A stretch of DNA of 64,000 bases from Streptomyces sp. NBC_00691 (lineage in GTDB: Bacteria; Actinomycetota; Actinomycetes; Streptomycetales; Streptomycetaceae). The DNA lies in contig NZ_CP109007.1 in assembly GCF_036226665.1 (NCBI RefSeq), forward strand, positions 992,001-1,056,000, given 5' to 3'. Made by a program: the position numbers and the translations under genes. The notes below the pieces were generated by a model. The model did no database searches and was not told where the DNA came from. It worked only from the letters and a program-made list of their open reading frames with translations. Shown here piece by piece: positions 44,252-52,859 of this stretch; positions within the stretch are counted from its first letter, which is position 1, and each line of letters starts with the position of its first letter.

Positions 44252-45304
44252 ATGACAGTGCGTGCTCTCGAGCAGCCCCGGCTGTGGATGCCCTATCCAC
44301 TGCGGGTGAATCCGTATCTGTCGGCCCTGCACGAGGAGAGCGAGACGTGGGCGCGCGCGATGGGCATGCTGGACGGTACGGAAGGACCGTCGGGGCATCC
44401 CCCGATATGGACCCGGACGCAGTTCCACGCCATGACGGTCGACCAGCTGACCGCCTGGGCCCTGCCCGACGCCTCGTTCGCCGACCTCCGGCTCAACCAC
44501 CGCTTCAACATCTGGGCGTTGGCCTGGGACGACTACTTCGCCACCGCGTTCAAGCAGACGGGTGACCTGGCAGGCGCCGTGGCCTTCACCGCCCGGCTGC
44601 ACGAGTTCCTGCGACCGGACTTCGGCAACGGCGCCCGGCCGCCCGAGCCGTCGAACCCGGTCGAGCGCGGCATCGCCGATCTGCAGCGACAGTTCTTCCC
44701 GCCGCGACTGGCACACTGGCGCCACGAGTTCAACCGGGCGCTGGTGCGCTACGTCGACGCGGGCGTGGAGGAGCTGGCCAACAGCCGTGGCGGCCGGGTT
44801 CCGCACCTGATCGAGTACGCCCCGTTCCGGCGCGAGAGCTTCGCCGCCCACACCGCCCCGTACTCCGTCGAGCTGGCCACGGGCGCCCGGATACCGGAGC
44901 AGATACGGCACAGCCGCACCGTACGAGCCCTGCTCGACGCCTTCATGGACTACATGGGGCTGGCCAACGACCTCGCGTCGTACGAACGGGAGGTCCACGA
45001 GGAGCACGACGTCAACAACCTGGTCGTGGTCCTGGGCGCCTCCCTGGGCATCGCCCTCCACGACGCCGTGCCCGCCGCCCTGAACCTGGTGAACACCCGG
45101 CTGCGGGACTTCGAGCACCTCCGGCAGAGCGAACTGCCGCAGCTGGTACGGCGGTCGGGGCTGGACCACGACGAGCGGGCCGAACTGGAGACCTGGGTCC
45201 AGGGGGCCTGCGGCTTCCTGTCCGGTCTCCACGCCTGGTACACGGGGGCACCCCGCTACGCCGCCACGGATCTCTCCGTACCGGAGCAGCGGCAGCGTTC
45301 CTGA
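44252..45304 (+). CDS. Class I terpene synthase
   Basis: 350 residues, the usual single-domain bacterial length. The aspartate-rich site is WDDYFATAF with Asp93 and Asp94 but no acidic residue at the usual third position. The NSE triad is complete: Asn239, Ser243 and Glu247 in NDLASYEREVHEE, followed by the terminal region WYTGAPRY in place of the more common RY pair. AAGGAGG lies 9 bases before the ATG, so the TTG 9 bases upstream is not needed. Product (a sesquiterpene is most likely from size) cannot be told. It faces the conservon P450 gene, which could oxidise the product but is not co-transcribed. Confidence 0.9.
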   Translation: MTVRALEQPRLWMPYPLRVNPYLSALHEESETWARAMGMLDGTEGPSGHPPIWTRTQFHAMTVDQLTAWALPDASFADLRLNHRFNIWALAWDDYFATAFKQTGDLAGAVAFTARLHEFLRPDFGNGARPPEPSNPVERGIADLQRQFFPPRLAHWRHEFNRALVRYVDAGVEELANSRGGRVPHLIEYAPFRRESFAAHTAPYSVELATGARIPEQIRHSRTVRALLDAFMDYMGLANDLASYEREVHEEHDVNNLVVVLGASLGIALHDAVPAALNLVNTRLRDFEHLRQSELPQLVRRSGLDHDERAELETWVQGACGFLSGLHAWYTGAPRYAATDLSVPEQRQRS

Positions 45305-45309
45305 CCCGG

Positions 45310-45349
45310 CGAGGGGGACACCGGCGGACGGGCGTCGGCAGCCCCCTCG
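45310..45349. terminator. Possible bidirectional terminator between terpene synthase and P450
   Basis: CGAGGGGG and CCCCCTCG form perfect 8-bp arms with a long 24-base loop, filling the 54-base space between two convergent stop codons. Weak as a hairpin, supported mainly by position. Confidence 0.4.
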
Positions 45350-45358
45350 GCGTGCGTC

Positions 45359-46816
45359 CTACCCCCACCGCAGCAGGCGCTTGAGCCGCGCCCGCCACGA
45401 CGGGCGGGGTTCGGGCCGGCGCACCGGCTCGGCCGTGGACGCCGGCTCGGCGGTCTGCCACGGCGGTGCCGTCGGCGCGCCGACGCTCGGGGCCGGCGGC
45501 GTCGGCAGCGGGCTCGGGACGTCGAAGTCCTGGGGGGCGCGGGCGGCGAAGCTCACGGGCAGCGCCGTCAGGTGCCGGGCCCAGGTGGAGGAGCGCCAGG
45601 TGAGCTCCTCCTCCGGGATCGCCAGGGCGATGTCGGGCAGCCGGGTGAGCAGGATGTCGATGCCGGTGTCGGCGATGATGCGGCCGATGTCCTGACCGGG
45701 GCACTCGTGGGTGCCGGCGCTGAACGACAGGTGTGCGCGGTTGTGGTGCACCGGTGTCGAGGGGTCGGGGCGGATCGCCTCGTCGACGTTGCCGGCGGCG
45801 AGGCCGAGCAGGAGCATGTCGCCCGCCTTGATCTGCTGACCTCCCAGGGTGGTGTCGCCGTTGGCCCAGCGGCCGGGGCACACCATCAGCGGGGGCTCGT
45901 CCCAGAGGACCTGCTCCACCGCTTCCGGCAGGGTCATCTGACCGCCGGCCAGCGAACCGCGGAACCGGGGGTCGGTGACCACCATGCGCAGGACGTTGGA
46001 CATGAGGTTGGCGGTCGTCTCGTACCCGGCGAGGAGAATCAGGCGCAGGTGGTGCTGCACCTCCTCGTCCGACAGGTTCGCGGGGTGGGCCATCAGCGCG
46101 GACGCGATGTCCTGACCGGGGCGGACCCGCTTGGCGTCGACGAGCTGCGCGAGGCTCTCCAGGACGTACGCGTTGCTGGCGAGCGAGGTCTCGGTGGCCT
46201 TGAACAGGTCACGGGCCGCGTGGACGAGCCGGGGGCCCGCCTCGTCCGACATGCCGAGCAGATGGGTCAGCGTGAGCATGGGGACGTGCTCGGTGAACTG
46301 GCCGACCAGTTCCGCCTCGCCGTCCTCGCAGAACGTGTCGATCACCTGGTGCGCGAAGCGGGTGATGTGGCGGCGGATGCCGCGGTGGTCGAACTGGCTG
46401 AGGCCGGCCGTGACCGCGCCGCGCAGCCGCTGGTGCTCCTCGCCGTCCGCGCAGACGCAGTCGGGTCGCCAGCCGATCATCGGCACCAGCGGCGAGGTGG
46501 CGGGGTCGATCTCGCCGCTGCGCCAGCCGTGCCAGACGCGGGGGTCGCGGGAGAACTGGGTCGGGCGGCTGGCCACGTCGCGGTTCTCCAGGTAACCGAG
46601 GACGAGCCAGGCGCGTACGTCGCCGTCCAGCAGCACGGGCGCCACCGGGCCGTGTGTGGCCCGAAGTTCCTCGTACAGGCCCATCGGGTCCGTCTCGGCG
46701 GCGCCGCCGTAGAGACGGGTCGCTCCCCCGGGTCCGGTGGCGACATGGGCCGGGCATCCCGGAGGGGGGATCGGCCCGGACAGCTCTGTGGTGTGTTCGG
46801 CGGGCGGGAGGGTCAT
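45359..46816 (-). CDS. Conservon cytochrome P450, CYP157-like, lacking ExxR
   Basis: 485 residues. The heme ligand is Cys372 in FSAGTHECPGQD and the I-helix has AGYETT (263-268). The K-helix that normally reads ExxR is EQVLW (301-305), so the Glu-Arg pair is broken. CYP157 proteins of Streptomyces conservons are known for this loss (EQSLW in CYP157C1, from memory), so the assignment fits. A Pro-rich tail of about 60 residues ends in a basic stretch RARLKRLLRW that may bind membrane. Its ATG overlaps the cvnD-like stop (ATGA). Electron-transfer partners and substrate are unknown; the convergent terpene synthase is one candidate supplier. Confidence 0.9.
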   Translation of the reverse strand: MTLPPAEHTTELSGPIPPPGCPAHVATGPGGATRLYGGAAETDPMGLYEELRATHGPVAPVLLDGDVRAWLVLGYLENRDVASRPTQFSRDPRVWHGWRSGEIDPATSPLVPMIGWRPDCVCADGEEHQRLRGAVTAGLSQFDHRGIRRHITRFAHQVIDTFCEDGEAELVGQFTEHVPMLTLTHLLGMSDEAGPRLVHAARDLFKATETSLASNAYVLESLAQLVDAKRVRPGQDIASALMAHPANLSDEEVQHHLRLILLAGYETTANLMSNVLRMVVTDPRFRGSLAGGQMTLPEAVEQVLWDEPPLMVCPGRWANGDTTLGGQQIKAGDMLLLGLAAGNVDEAIRPDPSTPVHHNRAHLSFSAGTHECPGQDIGRIIADTGIDILLTRLPDIALAIPEEELTWRSSTWARHLTALPVSFAARAPQDFDVPSPLPTPPAPSVGAPTAPPWQTAEPASTAEPVRRPEPRPSWRARLKRLLRWG

Positions 46817-47436
46817 GCGGTCTCCTGAGCGGCGGCGAGGGTGCGCAGGTAGACCATCAGCGACAGCAGGGCGTCACGGCAGGACGCCCGGTCACGTGCG
46901 TCACAGGTGACCATGGGCACGGATTCGCTGAGGGCCAGAGCAGCGCGCAGGTCTTCTACGGGGTGGTGCGGAGCCTCCGGGAACGTGTTGACGGCCACGA
47001 CGAACGGGACACGTCGGTCCTCGAGGCGGGTGATGACTTCGAAACAGACTTCGATCCTTCGGGTGTCGACGAGGACGACGGCGCCGAGCGCGCCTTCGAA
47101 GATGCCGTTCCACAGGAACCAGAAGCGCTCCTGTCCCGGCGTCCCGAACAGATAGAGGATCAGCTCCTCGTTGATGCTGATCCGTCCGAAGTCCATGGCG
47201 ACGGTCGTGGTGTTCTTGCCGTGGGCGCCGGGGTTGTGGTCGATGCCCACGCCCGCCTGCGTCATGGTCTCTTCGGTGGTCAGGGGCGGGATCTCGCTGA
47301 CCGCCCCGACCATGGTCGTCTTGCCGACCCCGAAGCCACCGACGATCACGACCTTGACGCCCCTGGCACTGTGGGGCAGCGGCATGTCTGTGCCGCGTGG
47401 GCCGGCATCGCGTACGTCAGAGCTTGCGTAGTCCAT
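46813..47436 (-). CDS. cvnD: Conservon small GTPase-like protein CvnD
   Basis: 207 residues. P-loop VIVGGFGVGKTTMVGAV near residue 33, then TMTQAGVGIDHNPGAHGKNT and LYLFGTPGQERFWFLWNGIF as switch II, and the guanine-specificity loop VVAVNTF in place of NKxD, typical of the CvnD/ATP-GTP-binding conservon family related to MglA. It acts with a histidine-kinase-like CvnA and the roadblock CvnB as a membrane-linked switch. Overlaps the CvnC gene by 20 bases and the P450 gene by four. A longer N-terminus of about 20 residues precedes the P-loop strand. Confidence 0.92.
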   Translation of the reverse strand: MDYASSDVRDAGPRGTDMPLPHSARGVKVVIVGGFGVGKTTMVGAVSEIPPLTTEETMTQAGVGIDHNPGAHGKNTTTVAMDFGRISINEELILYLFGTPGQERFWFLWNGIFEGALGAVVLVDTRRIEVCFEVITRLEDRRVPFVVAVNTFPEAPHHPVEDLRAALALSESVPMVTCDARDRASCRDALLSLMVYLRTLAAAQETA

Positions 47437-47773
47437 GGATCACCGCCTCCAGCAGGCCGCGTTCGGGGAATGCCGCGACGGGCACGGGTGCGATGGCCTC
47501 GACCCGTTCGTCCTCGACGAGTTGGGAGAGCAGCGTGGTGACGACACTGAACGGAAGACTGAGGTACGCCGACACCTCGGCCACCGAGAGCGGGTAGGCG
47601 CACATCGTGAGGATGGCCGCCTGCTCGGGCTGCGTCGCGGCGTCGGGCTCGGAGCGCGTCGCGATGAGGGTGACCAGGTTGAAGGTGTTCGCCGCGGAAC
47701 CCGTGCCCCCGGTAATGACGTAGAGCGGAACGGGATCGGTTTCATTCCAGGGGTCCTGGTTCTCCGATGTCAC
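47417..47773 (-). CDS. cvnC: Conservon protein CvnC (DUF742)
   Basis: 118 residues of the DUF742 family: DPVPLYVITGGTGSAANTFN, EQAAILTMCAYPLSVAEVSA, YLSLPFSVVTTLLSQLVEDE and ERGLLEAVIHGLRKL. The middle part is a winged-helix-like fold, but DNA binding has not been shown for the family. Start and stop overlap both neighbours (ATGA with cvnB, 20 bases with cvnD), so the operon is translated as a unit. Confidence 0.92.
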   Translation of the reverse strand: MTSENQDPWNETDPVPLYVITGGTGSAANTFNLVTLIATRSEPDAATQPEQAAILTMCAYPLSVAEVSAYLSLPFSVVTTLLSQLVEDERVEAIAPVPVAAFPERGLLEAVIHGLRKL

Positions 47774-48192
47774 ATCGCCTGCCCGACGTCCTCACGAGGA
47801 GGGCTGGTCATGTGCTGACCGATACGGACCACCAGCGTCCTCATCCGGTCGCCCAGCAGGCCGGCGTCCACCTGGTCGTCGGCGAGCACCGCCAGGTAGG
47901 CGCCGGGTCCGGCCGCCATGAGGGAGAAGTAACCGCCGTCGGCCTCGATCCCGACCATCCGCGTCGAGCCGTCCCCCTCGGGGAACCGCTGGGCGATGGC
48001 CCTCGCCAGGCTCTGGATGCCGGAACAGGCCGCGGCGATCGCGTCAGCCGTGTCGGGCTCCGTGTTCGACTGCCCGATGCACAGGCCGTCCGCCGACAGC
48101 ACGACGACGTGTCGTACGTACGGGACGCCGCCCACGAGCTCCTTGAGCATCCAGTCCATGTTCGGCAGTGGCAGCATGTTACTCGACCTCAT
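47770..48192 (-). CDS. cvnB: Conservon roadblock/LC7 protein CvnB
   Basis: 140 residues of the roadblock/LC7 fold: MDWMLKELVGGVPYVRHVVV, LSADGLCIGQSN, AIAAACSGIQSLARAIAQRF and GYFSLMAAGPGAYLAVLADD. Roadblock proteins bind small GTPases, here CvnD. Start may be at 48192 or at the second ATG 15 bases further in; the first overlaps cvnA by 14 bases. Confidence 0.92.
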   Translation of the reverse strand: MRSSNMLPLPNMDWMLKELVGGVPYVRHVVVLSADGLCIGQSNTEPDTADAIAAACSGIQSLARAIAQRFPEGDGSTRMVGIEADGGYFSLMAAGPGAYLAVLADDQVDAGLLGDRMRTLVVRIGQHMTSPPREDVGQAM

Positions 48193-49672
48193 CTGAAGGC
48201 TCGCTGTGTGAAGTGGAAGGTTCGGCGGCCGCGCGCTTGTCGCCGTTGAAGGCCTCCCACATCAGACCCGGCTGACGGGTCGTGCCGGAGGACCGGGGGG
48301 CGGCCGGAGCGGGGGCGGTGGGCCCCACCTGGACGATCGGCGTCTGGACGGGTGTCTCGCGTCGCCGCTGCGGGAGTCCGTTGACGGTCTTCCTGACCTC
48401 GACGGCTTCCTTCGGGGCGTCTCCCGGGGGCGTCGGCCTGGGCAGGACCGGGCCTCCCGTACGCCGTCGGGCGGGCGGCTGCGGGTACCGCACGGCGGAC
48501 TGCGGCACCGTGGTGATGAGGTTCCTGGGCACCAGCACCACGGCCCGTACGCCTCCGTAGGCGGAGGTGCGCAGGTCGACCTCGCAGCCGTGCTCGCGGG
48601 CCAGCCGGCTGACGACGGGCAGTCCGAGCTGGGTCACCTCGCCGAGGCCGGCGAGGTGGATGCCCGATGCCGACTGGGCCATGATGCGCTCGACGCGCCG
48701 GCGGACCTCTTCCGTGAGCCCGACTCCGCGGTCCTCGATCTCGATGGCGATGCCGGAGGGCACCTCGCTCGCGGACACCTCCACCGGGGTGTGCGGCGGC
48801 GAGAACGTGGTGGCGTTGTCGAGCAGTTCGGCGAGGAGGTGCATCAGCGGCTCGGCTCCGGGGCCGACGACGGCCACGGCGGTCACCGACTGCAGCTTCA
48901 CCCGGGGGAAGTCGACGATGCGGGACATGGCTCCGCGCAGCACGTCGTACAGCGGGATCGCCTTCGACCACTGGCGTCCCGGACGCGCGTCACCGAGGAC
49001 CGCGATGCTGGCCGCGAGGCGGCCGATCAGGGCGGTGCGGTGGTCGACGCCCTGGAGGCCTCGGGAGACCACGAGATCCGTGCCGTGGAGGATCTGCATC
49101 GAGTGCAGGTCCTTGGCGAGCTGGTGCACGATCGCCTGGACGCGGCGCGCGACGGCGACGAGTGCCCGCTGGGAGGCGTCCCTGGTGTACTCCTCGGCCT
49201 CCACGGCTTCCAGGAGCGTCTGCAGAGCCCCGCGGACAGCTTCCGTGAACTCCTCGTCGAGGTGCTCGCCGAAGTTGACGGACCGCAGGATCTCCGAGGC
49301 GGGGTCACCCTTTTTCATTCGGGCGACCGCGGCCGGGAGGAGCTCCTCGGCGAGCCAGACGGTGGTGGCGCGCTGATCGGCCAGCCGCCCGAGCAGCGCG
49401 GACTCGCGTTGCGCGTAGTACTCCTGGGCGTCGGCGACGGCCCGCTCGTAGCGCACCACGTCCCCCGACCGCAGTCGGCGCGCGGTCACGGCGGAGGTGA
49501 CGGCGGTCAGCGCCACCGCGGCGAGACCGCACCAGGCGACCGGTGTCCGTATCTGTGCGGAGGAAAAGAGAAACGCTATGGCAAAGGCTCCGGCCAGAAC
49601 TCCAGGGGGGAGGAGCCACACGCGATCGACCGCGGGTGGCCGGGCTCTGGAAATTGAACCTGCACGAACCAT
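48179..49672 (-). CDS. cvnA: Conservon sensor kinase-like protein CvnA
   Basis: 497 residues. Two transmembrane helices near the N-terminus (VWLLPPGVLAGAFAIAFLFS, AWCGLAAVALTAVTSAVTA), a coiled helical region, and a GHKL ATPase domain (about 245-375) with ELLDNATTFSPPHTPVEV, IEIEDRGVGLTEEV and LGLPVVSRLAREHGCEVDL. The phospho-acceptor His segment is poorly conserved, as is usual in conservons. A Pro-rich tail follows. ATG 49672 has AGGGA about 10 bases upstream. First gene of the five-gene conservon cvnA-B-C-D-P450. Confidence 0.92.
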   Translation of the reverse strand: MVRAGSISRARPPAVDRVWLLPPGVLAGAFAIAFLFSSAQIRTPVAWCGLAAVALTAVTSAVTARRLRSGDVVRYERAVADAQEYYAQRESALLGRLADQRATTVWLAEELLPAAVARMKKGDPASEILRSVNFGEHLDEEFTEAVRGALQTLLEAVEAEEYTRDASQRALVAVARRVQAIVHQLAKDLHSMQILHGTDLVVSRGLQGVDHRTALIGRLAASIAVLGDARPGRQWSKAIPLYDVLRGAMSRIVDFPRVKLQSVTAVAVVGPGAEPLMHLLAELLDNATTFSPPHTPVEVSASEVPSGIAIEIEDRGVGLTEEVRRRVERIMAQSASGIHLAGLGEVTQLGLPVVSRLAREHGCEVDLRTSAYGGVRAVVLVPRNLITTVPQSAVRYPQPPARRRTGGPVLPRPTPPGDAPKEAVEVRKTVNGLPQRRRETPVQTPIVQVGPTAPAPAAPRSSGTTRQPGLMWEAFNGDKRAAAEPSTSHSEPSDEVE

Positions 49673-50090
49673 CAAGGGGTCCCTAATCAGTCTGGAACGA
49701 ACGGACTGAGGTGATGCGATGAACCGACCGGAACGAATCGGGCTTCTTTCGTGCGATTGCCGCGTTCCGTCCGCCTGCCATCACAGCGTTCATGACTCGC
49801 TGTGACCGCAGCGCAACACACGGGGGAGCATAGTCAGTTCGGGTTCGCCATGTGACCGTGCTGGAAGGGCTGCCTCCAGTGGTCATTCTCGACCCATAAA
49901 ACGACTATTCACTGCACGAAAAATGCAATGAACCGATCACACCCTGGCGCCTATTCATCAGATTTCGCGGCCCCCGAACAGACGACCGCCCCGCGCGACC
50001 CGTGCCGACGGGAACGGCGAACCCCTCCCGCGCGACCCGGGTCCACCGCGACGCCGAACCCCTTCCGGTCACCCCGCCACCCCCTCTCCC
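49673..50090. other. AT-richer intergenic region upstream of the conservon
   Basis: Between cvnA and the next rightward gene lie 576 bases, clearly less GC-rich than the flanks (for instance CCATAAAACGACTATTCACT near 49895). It must hold the conservon promoter. No open frame with a ribosome site and no tRNA-like structure was found here. Confidence 0.5.
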
Positions 50091-50106
50091 TGTGACGTGC
50101 GTCACG
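50091..50106. promoter_or_regulatory. Crp-like palindrome
   Basis: TGTGACGTGCGTCACG matches the Crp layout TGTGA-N6-TCACA at nine of ten fixed positions and contains perfect GTGACG/CGTCAC arms. It is 143 bases before the peptidoglycan-binding gene and could act on either side. Confidence 0.5.
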
Positions 50107-50125
50107 CCTTAAAAGTCCTTTAAGG
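50107..50125. promoter_or_regulatory. CCTTAAA-N5-TTTAAGG inverted repeat
   Basis: Perfect 7-bp arms directly adjoin the Crp-like palindrome, in an AT-rich stretch uncommon in this genome. A second repressor or activator site is likely; the two palindromes together form a composite control element. Confidence 0.5.
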
Positions 50126-50168
50126 AACAAGGCCGGAAAGCACCCGATTTGATAACTATTGCGGGTAG

Positions 50169-50197
50169 TTGACGCTTCCTTTGAACGACGGTCAAGA
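50169..50197 (+). promoter_or_regulatory. Possible promoter of the peptidoglycan-binding gene
   Basis: TTGACG at 50169 and CAAGAT about 18 bases later resemble a sigma70-type promoter, ending about 50 bases before the start codon. GGAG lies 6 bases before that ATG. Confidence 0.4.
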
Positions 50198-50248
50198 TCT
50201 CCACGACTTCGCCACACACCCCCGGCGTCACCTCATCTGGAGCACTCG

Positions 50249-51103
50249 ATGCGCAACAGGGCTGCCCTGACCACAGCAGTCACTCCCGCCTGGGAGACAG
50301 CGCGCCCGGAGCACCCGTCCGATCGCGTCTTCGGGAAGGTCGCCCAGCCCGACCGCAGCGGCGCGGGAGTCCGCGGGCAGGACATCGAGCTCTTCGACGG
50401 CACCGCTCGACCGCCGGAGGTCCCGGCCCTCCCGGCCCGTTCCCCGGAGTCTTCCACCGGGTCGCTTCGGTCCCGGCCCGCGCGCACGGCCGCCCCCGCC
50501 CGGCGGTCCGTGCCGCTTCCCCTGATGGCCGCGGGCGCTCTCTCCGCAGGGCTCGCCGGCGCGCTGACGGTCTGGCTCTCCGCCGACCCCGAGCCCGCGC
50601 CGCCGTCGCCCCCGGCCGTCTCCGTCCCGGTCGCCGACGTCACGGCGGCCGCGACCACCCCCTCCGCGACGCCCTCGGCCGAGAGCCCGCCGCCCACCAC
50701 CGAGCCCCCGGCCGAGGCGGACGACGCCCGCGCCCGCACCGCCCGGGCCACCCCTCCCCCGGCCTCCGCCTCCCTCGCGCCGCCTTCGGCCACCACCTCC
50801 CGCACGCCCCTCCTCCCGCGCACCCTCGCCCCCACGACACCGCCGCCGCCTTCCCCGCACCGCACCCGTCGGCCCTCACGGCCCGCGCCCCGCGACATCA
50901 CCCTGGGCAGCACCGGCCCCGAGGTCGCCGACCTCCAGCGGCGGCTCCAGCAGCTCTACCTCTACCTCGGCTCGGCCGACGGGGTGTTCACCGAACCCGT
51001 GGGCGAGGCCCTGAGCCGCTTCCAGATCGCCCGGAACATTCCGGAGCGACCCGGCGTCTACGGCCCCCTCACCCGCGCCGCCCTCCGGGCCGAGACCGAC
51101 TGA
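50249..51103 (+). CDS. Membrane-anchored protein with peptidoglycan-binding domain
   Basis: 284 residues. A cytoplasmic N-terminal part of about 90 residues is followed by one membrane helix (LPLMAAGALSAGLAGALTVW), a Pro/Ala/Ser-rich spacer that would cross the wall, and a C-terminal PG_binding_1 domain (about 213-282): ITLGSTGPEVADLQRRLQQL, LYLGSADGVFTEPVGEALSR and GVYGPLTRAAL. The layout places the binding domain outside. A domain of this type usually targets a cell-wall enzyme, but none is fused here. The downstream cell-wall protein gene follows after 67 bases in the same direction. Confidence 0.82.
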   Translation: MRNRAALTTAVTPAWETARPEHPSDRVFGKVAQPDRSGAGVRGQDIELFDGTARPPEVPALPARSPESSTGSLRSRPARTAAPARRSVPLPLMAAGALSAGLAGALTVWLSADPEPAPPSPPAVSVPVADVTAAATTPSATPSAESPPPTTEPPAEADDARARTARATPPPASASLAPPSATTSRTPLLPRTLAPTTPPPPSPHRTRRPSRPAPRDITLGSTGPEVADLQRRLQQLYLYLGSADGVFTEPVGEALSRFQIARNIPERPGVYGPLTRAALRAETD

Positions 51104-51170
51104 GTCCACGCGCACGTTCCCTCCCCATTCACCCCACCCCTCTCGCGGACATCCAGAAAAGGACCAGCAC

Positions 51171-52592
51171 ATGAGCACCACCGGAAGAACGGGCCTTCGG
51201 CTGAGCAGCGCCGTGGCACTCGGCGTCGTCCTCGGCGTCACCGCCGCGGGCCCCGCCCTCGCCGCGCCGCTCGCCCCCGCCCCGGGGAGCACCCGGACTT
51301 GCCCGGCTCCCGGCGAGGAGCCCGGTATCGGCAACGAACCGCGGTTCACCGACGCCAACGTGGCCCTGTTCGCCGGCGGCGACTACACCGTGGACGGCGC
51401 CTCCGCCGAGGCCGAGGGCCTGCTGGTCGTCGCCGGGAACGCCCGCTTCGCCAAGACGTCGGGCGGTGTGTTCAACGTCGGCCGCGCCGGTGCGGGTTCC
51501 GGCATCGTGCCGCCGGCGGGTTCGGTCATGCTGGCCGTGGGCGGGAACCTCGCGATAGCGGGCGGCACCACGGTCGACGTCGGCCACGGCCTCACCTCCT
51601 CCTCCGGCTACGGCAGTGCCGTCCGTGTCGGCGGCGCCGTCGACGAGAAGGGCAGGCTGGAGACGAACGGCGGAAGCCGCTCGGAAGGCCTGGGCGCGCG
51701 CGCCGCCCTCACGCCGTACGACACGTTCGCCGGCACCGTACGGGCCGAGTCGGCGTCCCTCGGCGCGCTGAAGCCCACGGGGACGAGCGTGCGCCGCGGC
51801 GACACCGTCACCTTCGAGGGCGGCACGGCGGGCGGCACCGGTCCGCAGGTGTTCCAGATCTCCGCCAAGGAGCTGGACGGGGCCTCGTCCTTCGACTTCC
51901 GGTCGATCCCCGAGCGGGCGTCCGTCGTGGTAAACGTGACGGGGCGTCAGGCGGTCGGCATCTCCCCGCTGTCCGTCGGCTTCAACGGCGACCGCGTCGA
52001 CGCGTACAGCTCCGCGCACTTCGGCGAGGCCGCGTCGCGGATCCTCTACAACTTCGAGGCGGCCCCGTCGCTCACGCTCGGCGGTGGCGGCAACTTCATG
52101 GGGTCGATCCTCGCCCCCGAGGCGTCCGCGGACCTGACGGCCAGCACGAACGGCCGCGTCTACGTCGGCGGTGACCTGCGCACCCACGGCACCGGGAACG
52201 AGACCCACAACTACCCGTGGACCGGCTCCTCGACGTTCACCTGCAAGCCCACGCCCGGGGGGCCGAGCGCCACCCCCACGCCGACCCCCTCGACCACGAC
52301 GCCCACCACCACGTCGCCGACCCCCACCACGTCGCAGCCCGGCGAGGAGACCCCGGGCACCCCGGAGACGACCGCGCCCGAGGGGTCCGCCCCTCCCACC
52401 GAGAGCAGCTCCGCCCCCGCGGCGCCCGGCACGACGGCGCCCTCTCCGTCCGCCACCGTGCCCGGCGACGGCTCCCTCGCGACCACGGGTGCGCAGCTCA
52501 CCCCGTACGCCGTCGGCGCCGCGGCCCTGGGCGCGGCCGGTGCCGCGATCCTCGTCGTCGCCCGTCGCCGTCGCGCGGGTGCCCAGCACTGA
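51171..52592 (+). CDS. Choice-of-anchor A family cell-surface protein with sortase signal
   Basis: 473 residues. A Sec signal peptide ends near residue 31 (VTAAGPALAAP). The choice-of-anchor A domain (about 55-340) begins FTDANVALFAGGDYTV and contains VMLAVGGNLAIAGGTTVDVG and NFMGSILAPEASADLTASTN, a beta-helical fold of secreted proteins. A Thr/Pro/Ser linker (about 365-440) leads to LATTGAQL, an LPxTG-like sortase site, then a hydrophobic helix and the basic end RRRRAG. It should be covalently attached to the wall by a class E or similar sortase. Function of the domain is unknown. Confidence 0.9.
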   Translation: MSTTGRTGLRLSSAVALGVVLGVTAAGPALAAPLAPAPGSTRTCPAPGEEPGIGNEPRFTDANVALFAGGDYTVDGASAEAEGLLVVAGNARFAKTSGGVFNVGRAGAGSGIVPPAGSVMLAVGGNLAIAGGTTVDVGHGLTSSSGYGSAVRVGGAVDEKGRLETNGGSRSEGLGARAALTPYDTFAGTVRAESASLGALKPTGTSVRRGDTVTFEGGTAGGTGPQVFQISAKELDGASSFDFRSIPERASVVVNVTGRQAVGISPLSVGFNGDRVDAYSSAHFGEAASRILYNFEAAPSLTLGGGGNFMGSILAPEASADLTASTNGRVYVGGDLRTHGTGNETHNYPWTGSSTFTCKPTPGGPSATPTPTPSTTTPTTTSPTPTTSQPGEETPGTPETTAPEGSAPPTESSSAPAAPGTTAPSPSATVPGDGSLATTGAQLTPYAVGAAALGAAGAAILVVARRRRAGAQH

Positions 52593-52644
52593 TCCGCTGA
52601 CCCGAGGTCACGCGCCACCACGGGCGGGCCACGCACGCACACCC

Positions 52645-52697
52645 CACAGAGCCGCCCTCCGGTCGGGACATCGTCCCGCCCGGAGGGCGGCTCTGTG
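52645..52697 (+). terminator. Long perfect terminator hairpin
   Basis: 18-bp perfect arms, CACAGAGCCGCCCTCCGG and its complement, with an inner stem GGGAC/GTCCC in the loop, followed by TTTCCCCCC. It closes the cell-surface gene before the sulfur locus. Confidence 0.88.
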
Positions 52698-52737
52698 CCG
52701 TTTCCCCCCTCGGTTCCCCCAGCCCCACCCGGGATGG

Positions 52738-52753
52738 ATACCTAGGGGGGTAT
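52738..52753 (+). promoter_or_regulatory. CsoR/CstR-like operator 1
   Basis: ATACCTAGGGGGGTAT, a 16-base near-palindrome of the ATACC..GGTAT type bound by CsoR-family repressors, directly abutting the -35 hexamer of the promoter below. Confidence 0.68.
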
Positions 52754-52783
52754 TTGACTTGTCGCGGCGAATCCCTTTACGGT
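52754..52783 (+). promoter_or_regulatory. Promoter of the sulfur-oxidation operon
   Basis: TTGACT at 52754 and TACGGT at 52778, separated by 18 bases, form a good vegetative promoter. It sits between two operator copies, so repressor binding would occlude it. Confidence 0.65.
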
Positions 52784-52794
52784 CGAGCTCGCAC

Positions 52795-52810
52795 ATACCC
52801 AGGGGGGTAT
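52795..52810 (+). promoter_or_regulatory. CsoR/CstR-like operator 2
   Basis: ATACCCAGGGGGGTAT, identical to operator 1 at 15 of 16 bases, about 12 bases past the predicted -10 element, in the position of a roadblock operator. Confidence 0.68.
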
Positions 52811-52859
52811 CAGAATCTCAGGGGTACCCGGTGCGCGCAGACCGCACGAAAGGATGGCC

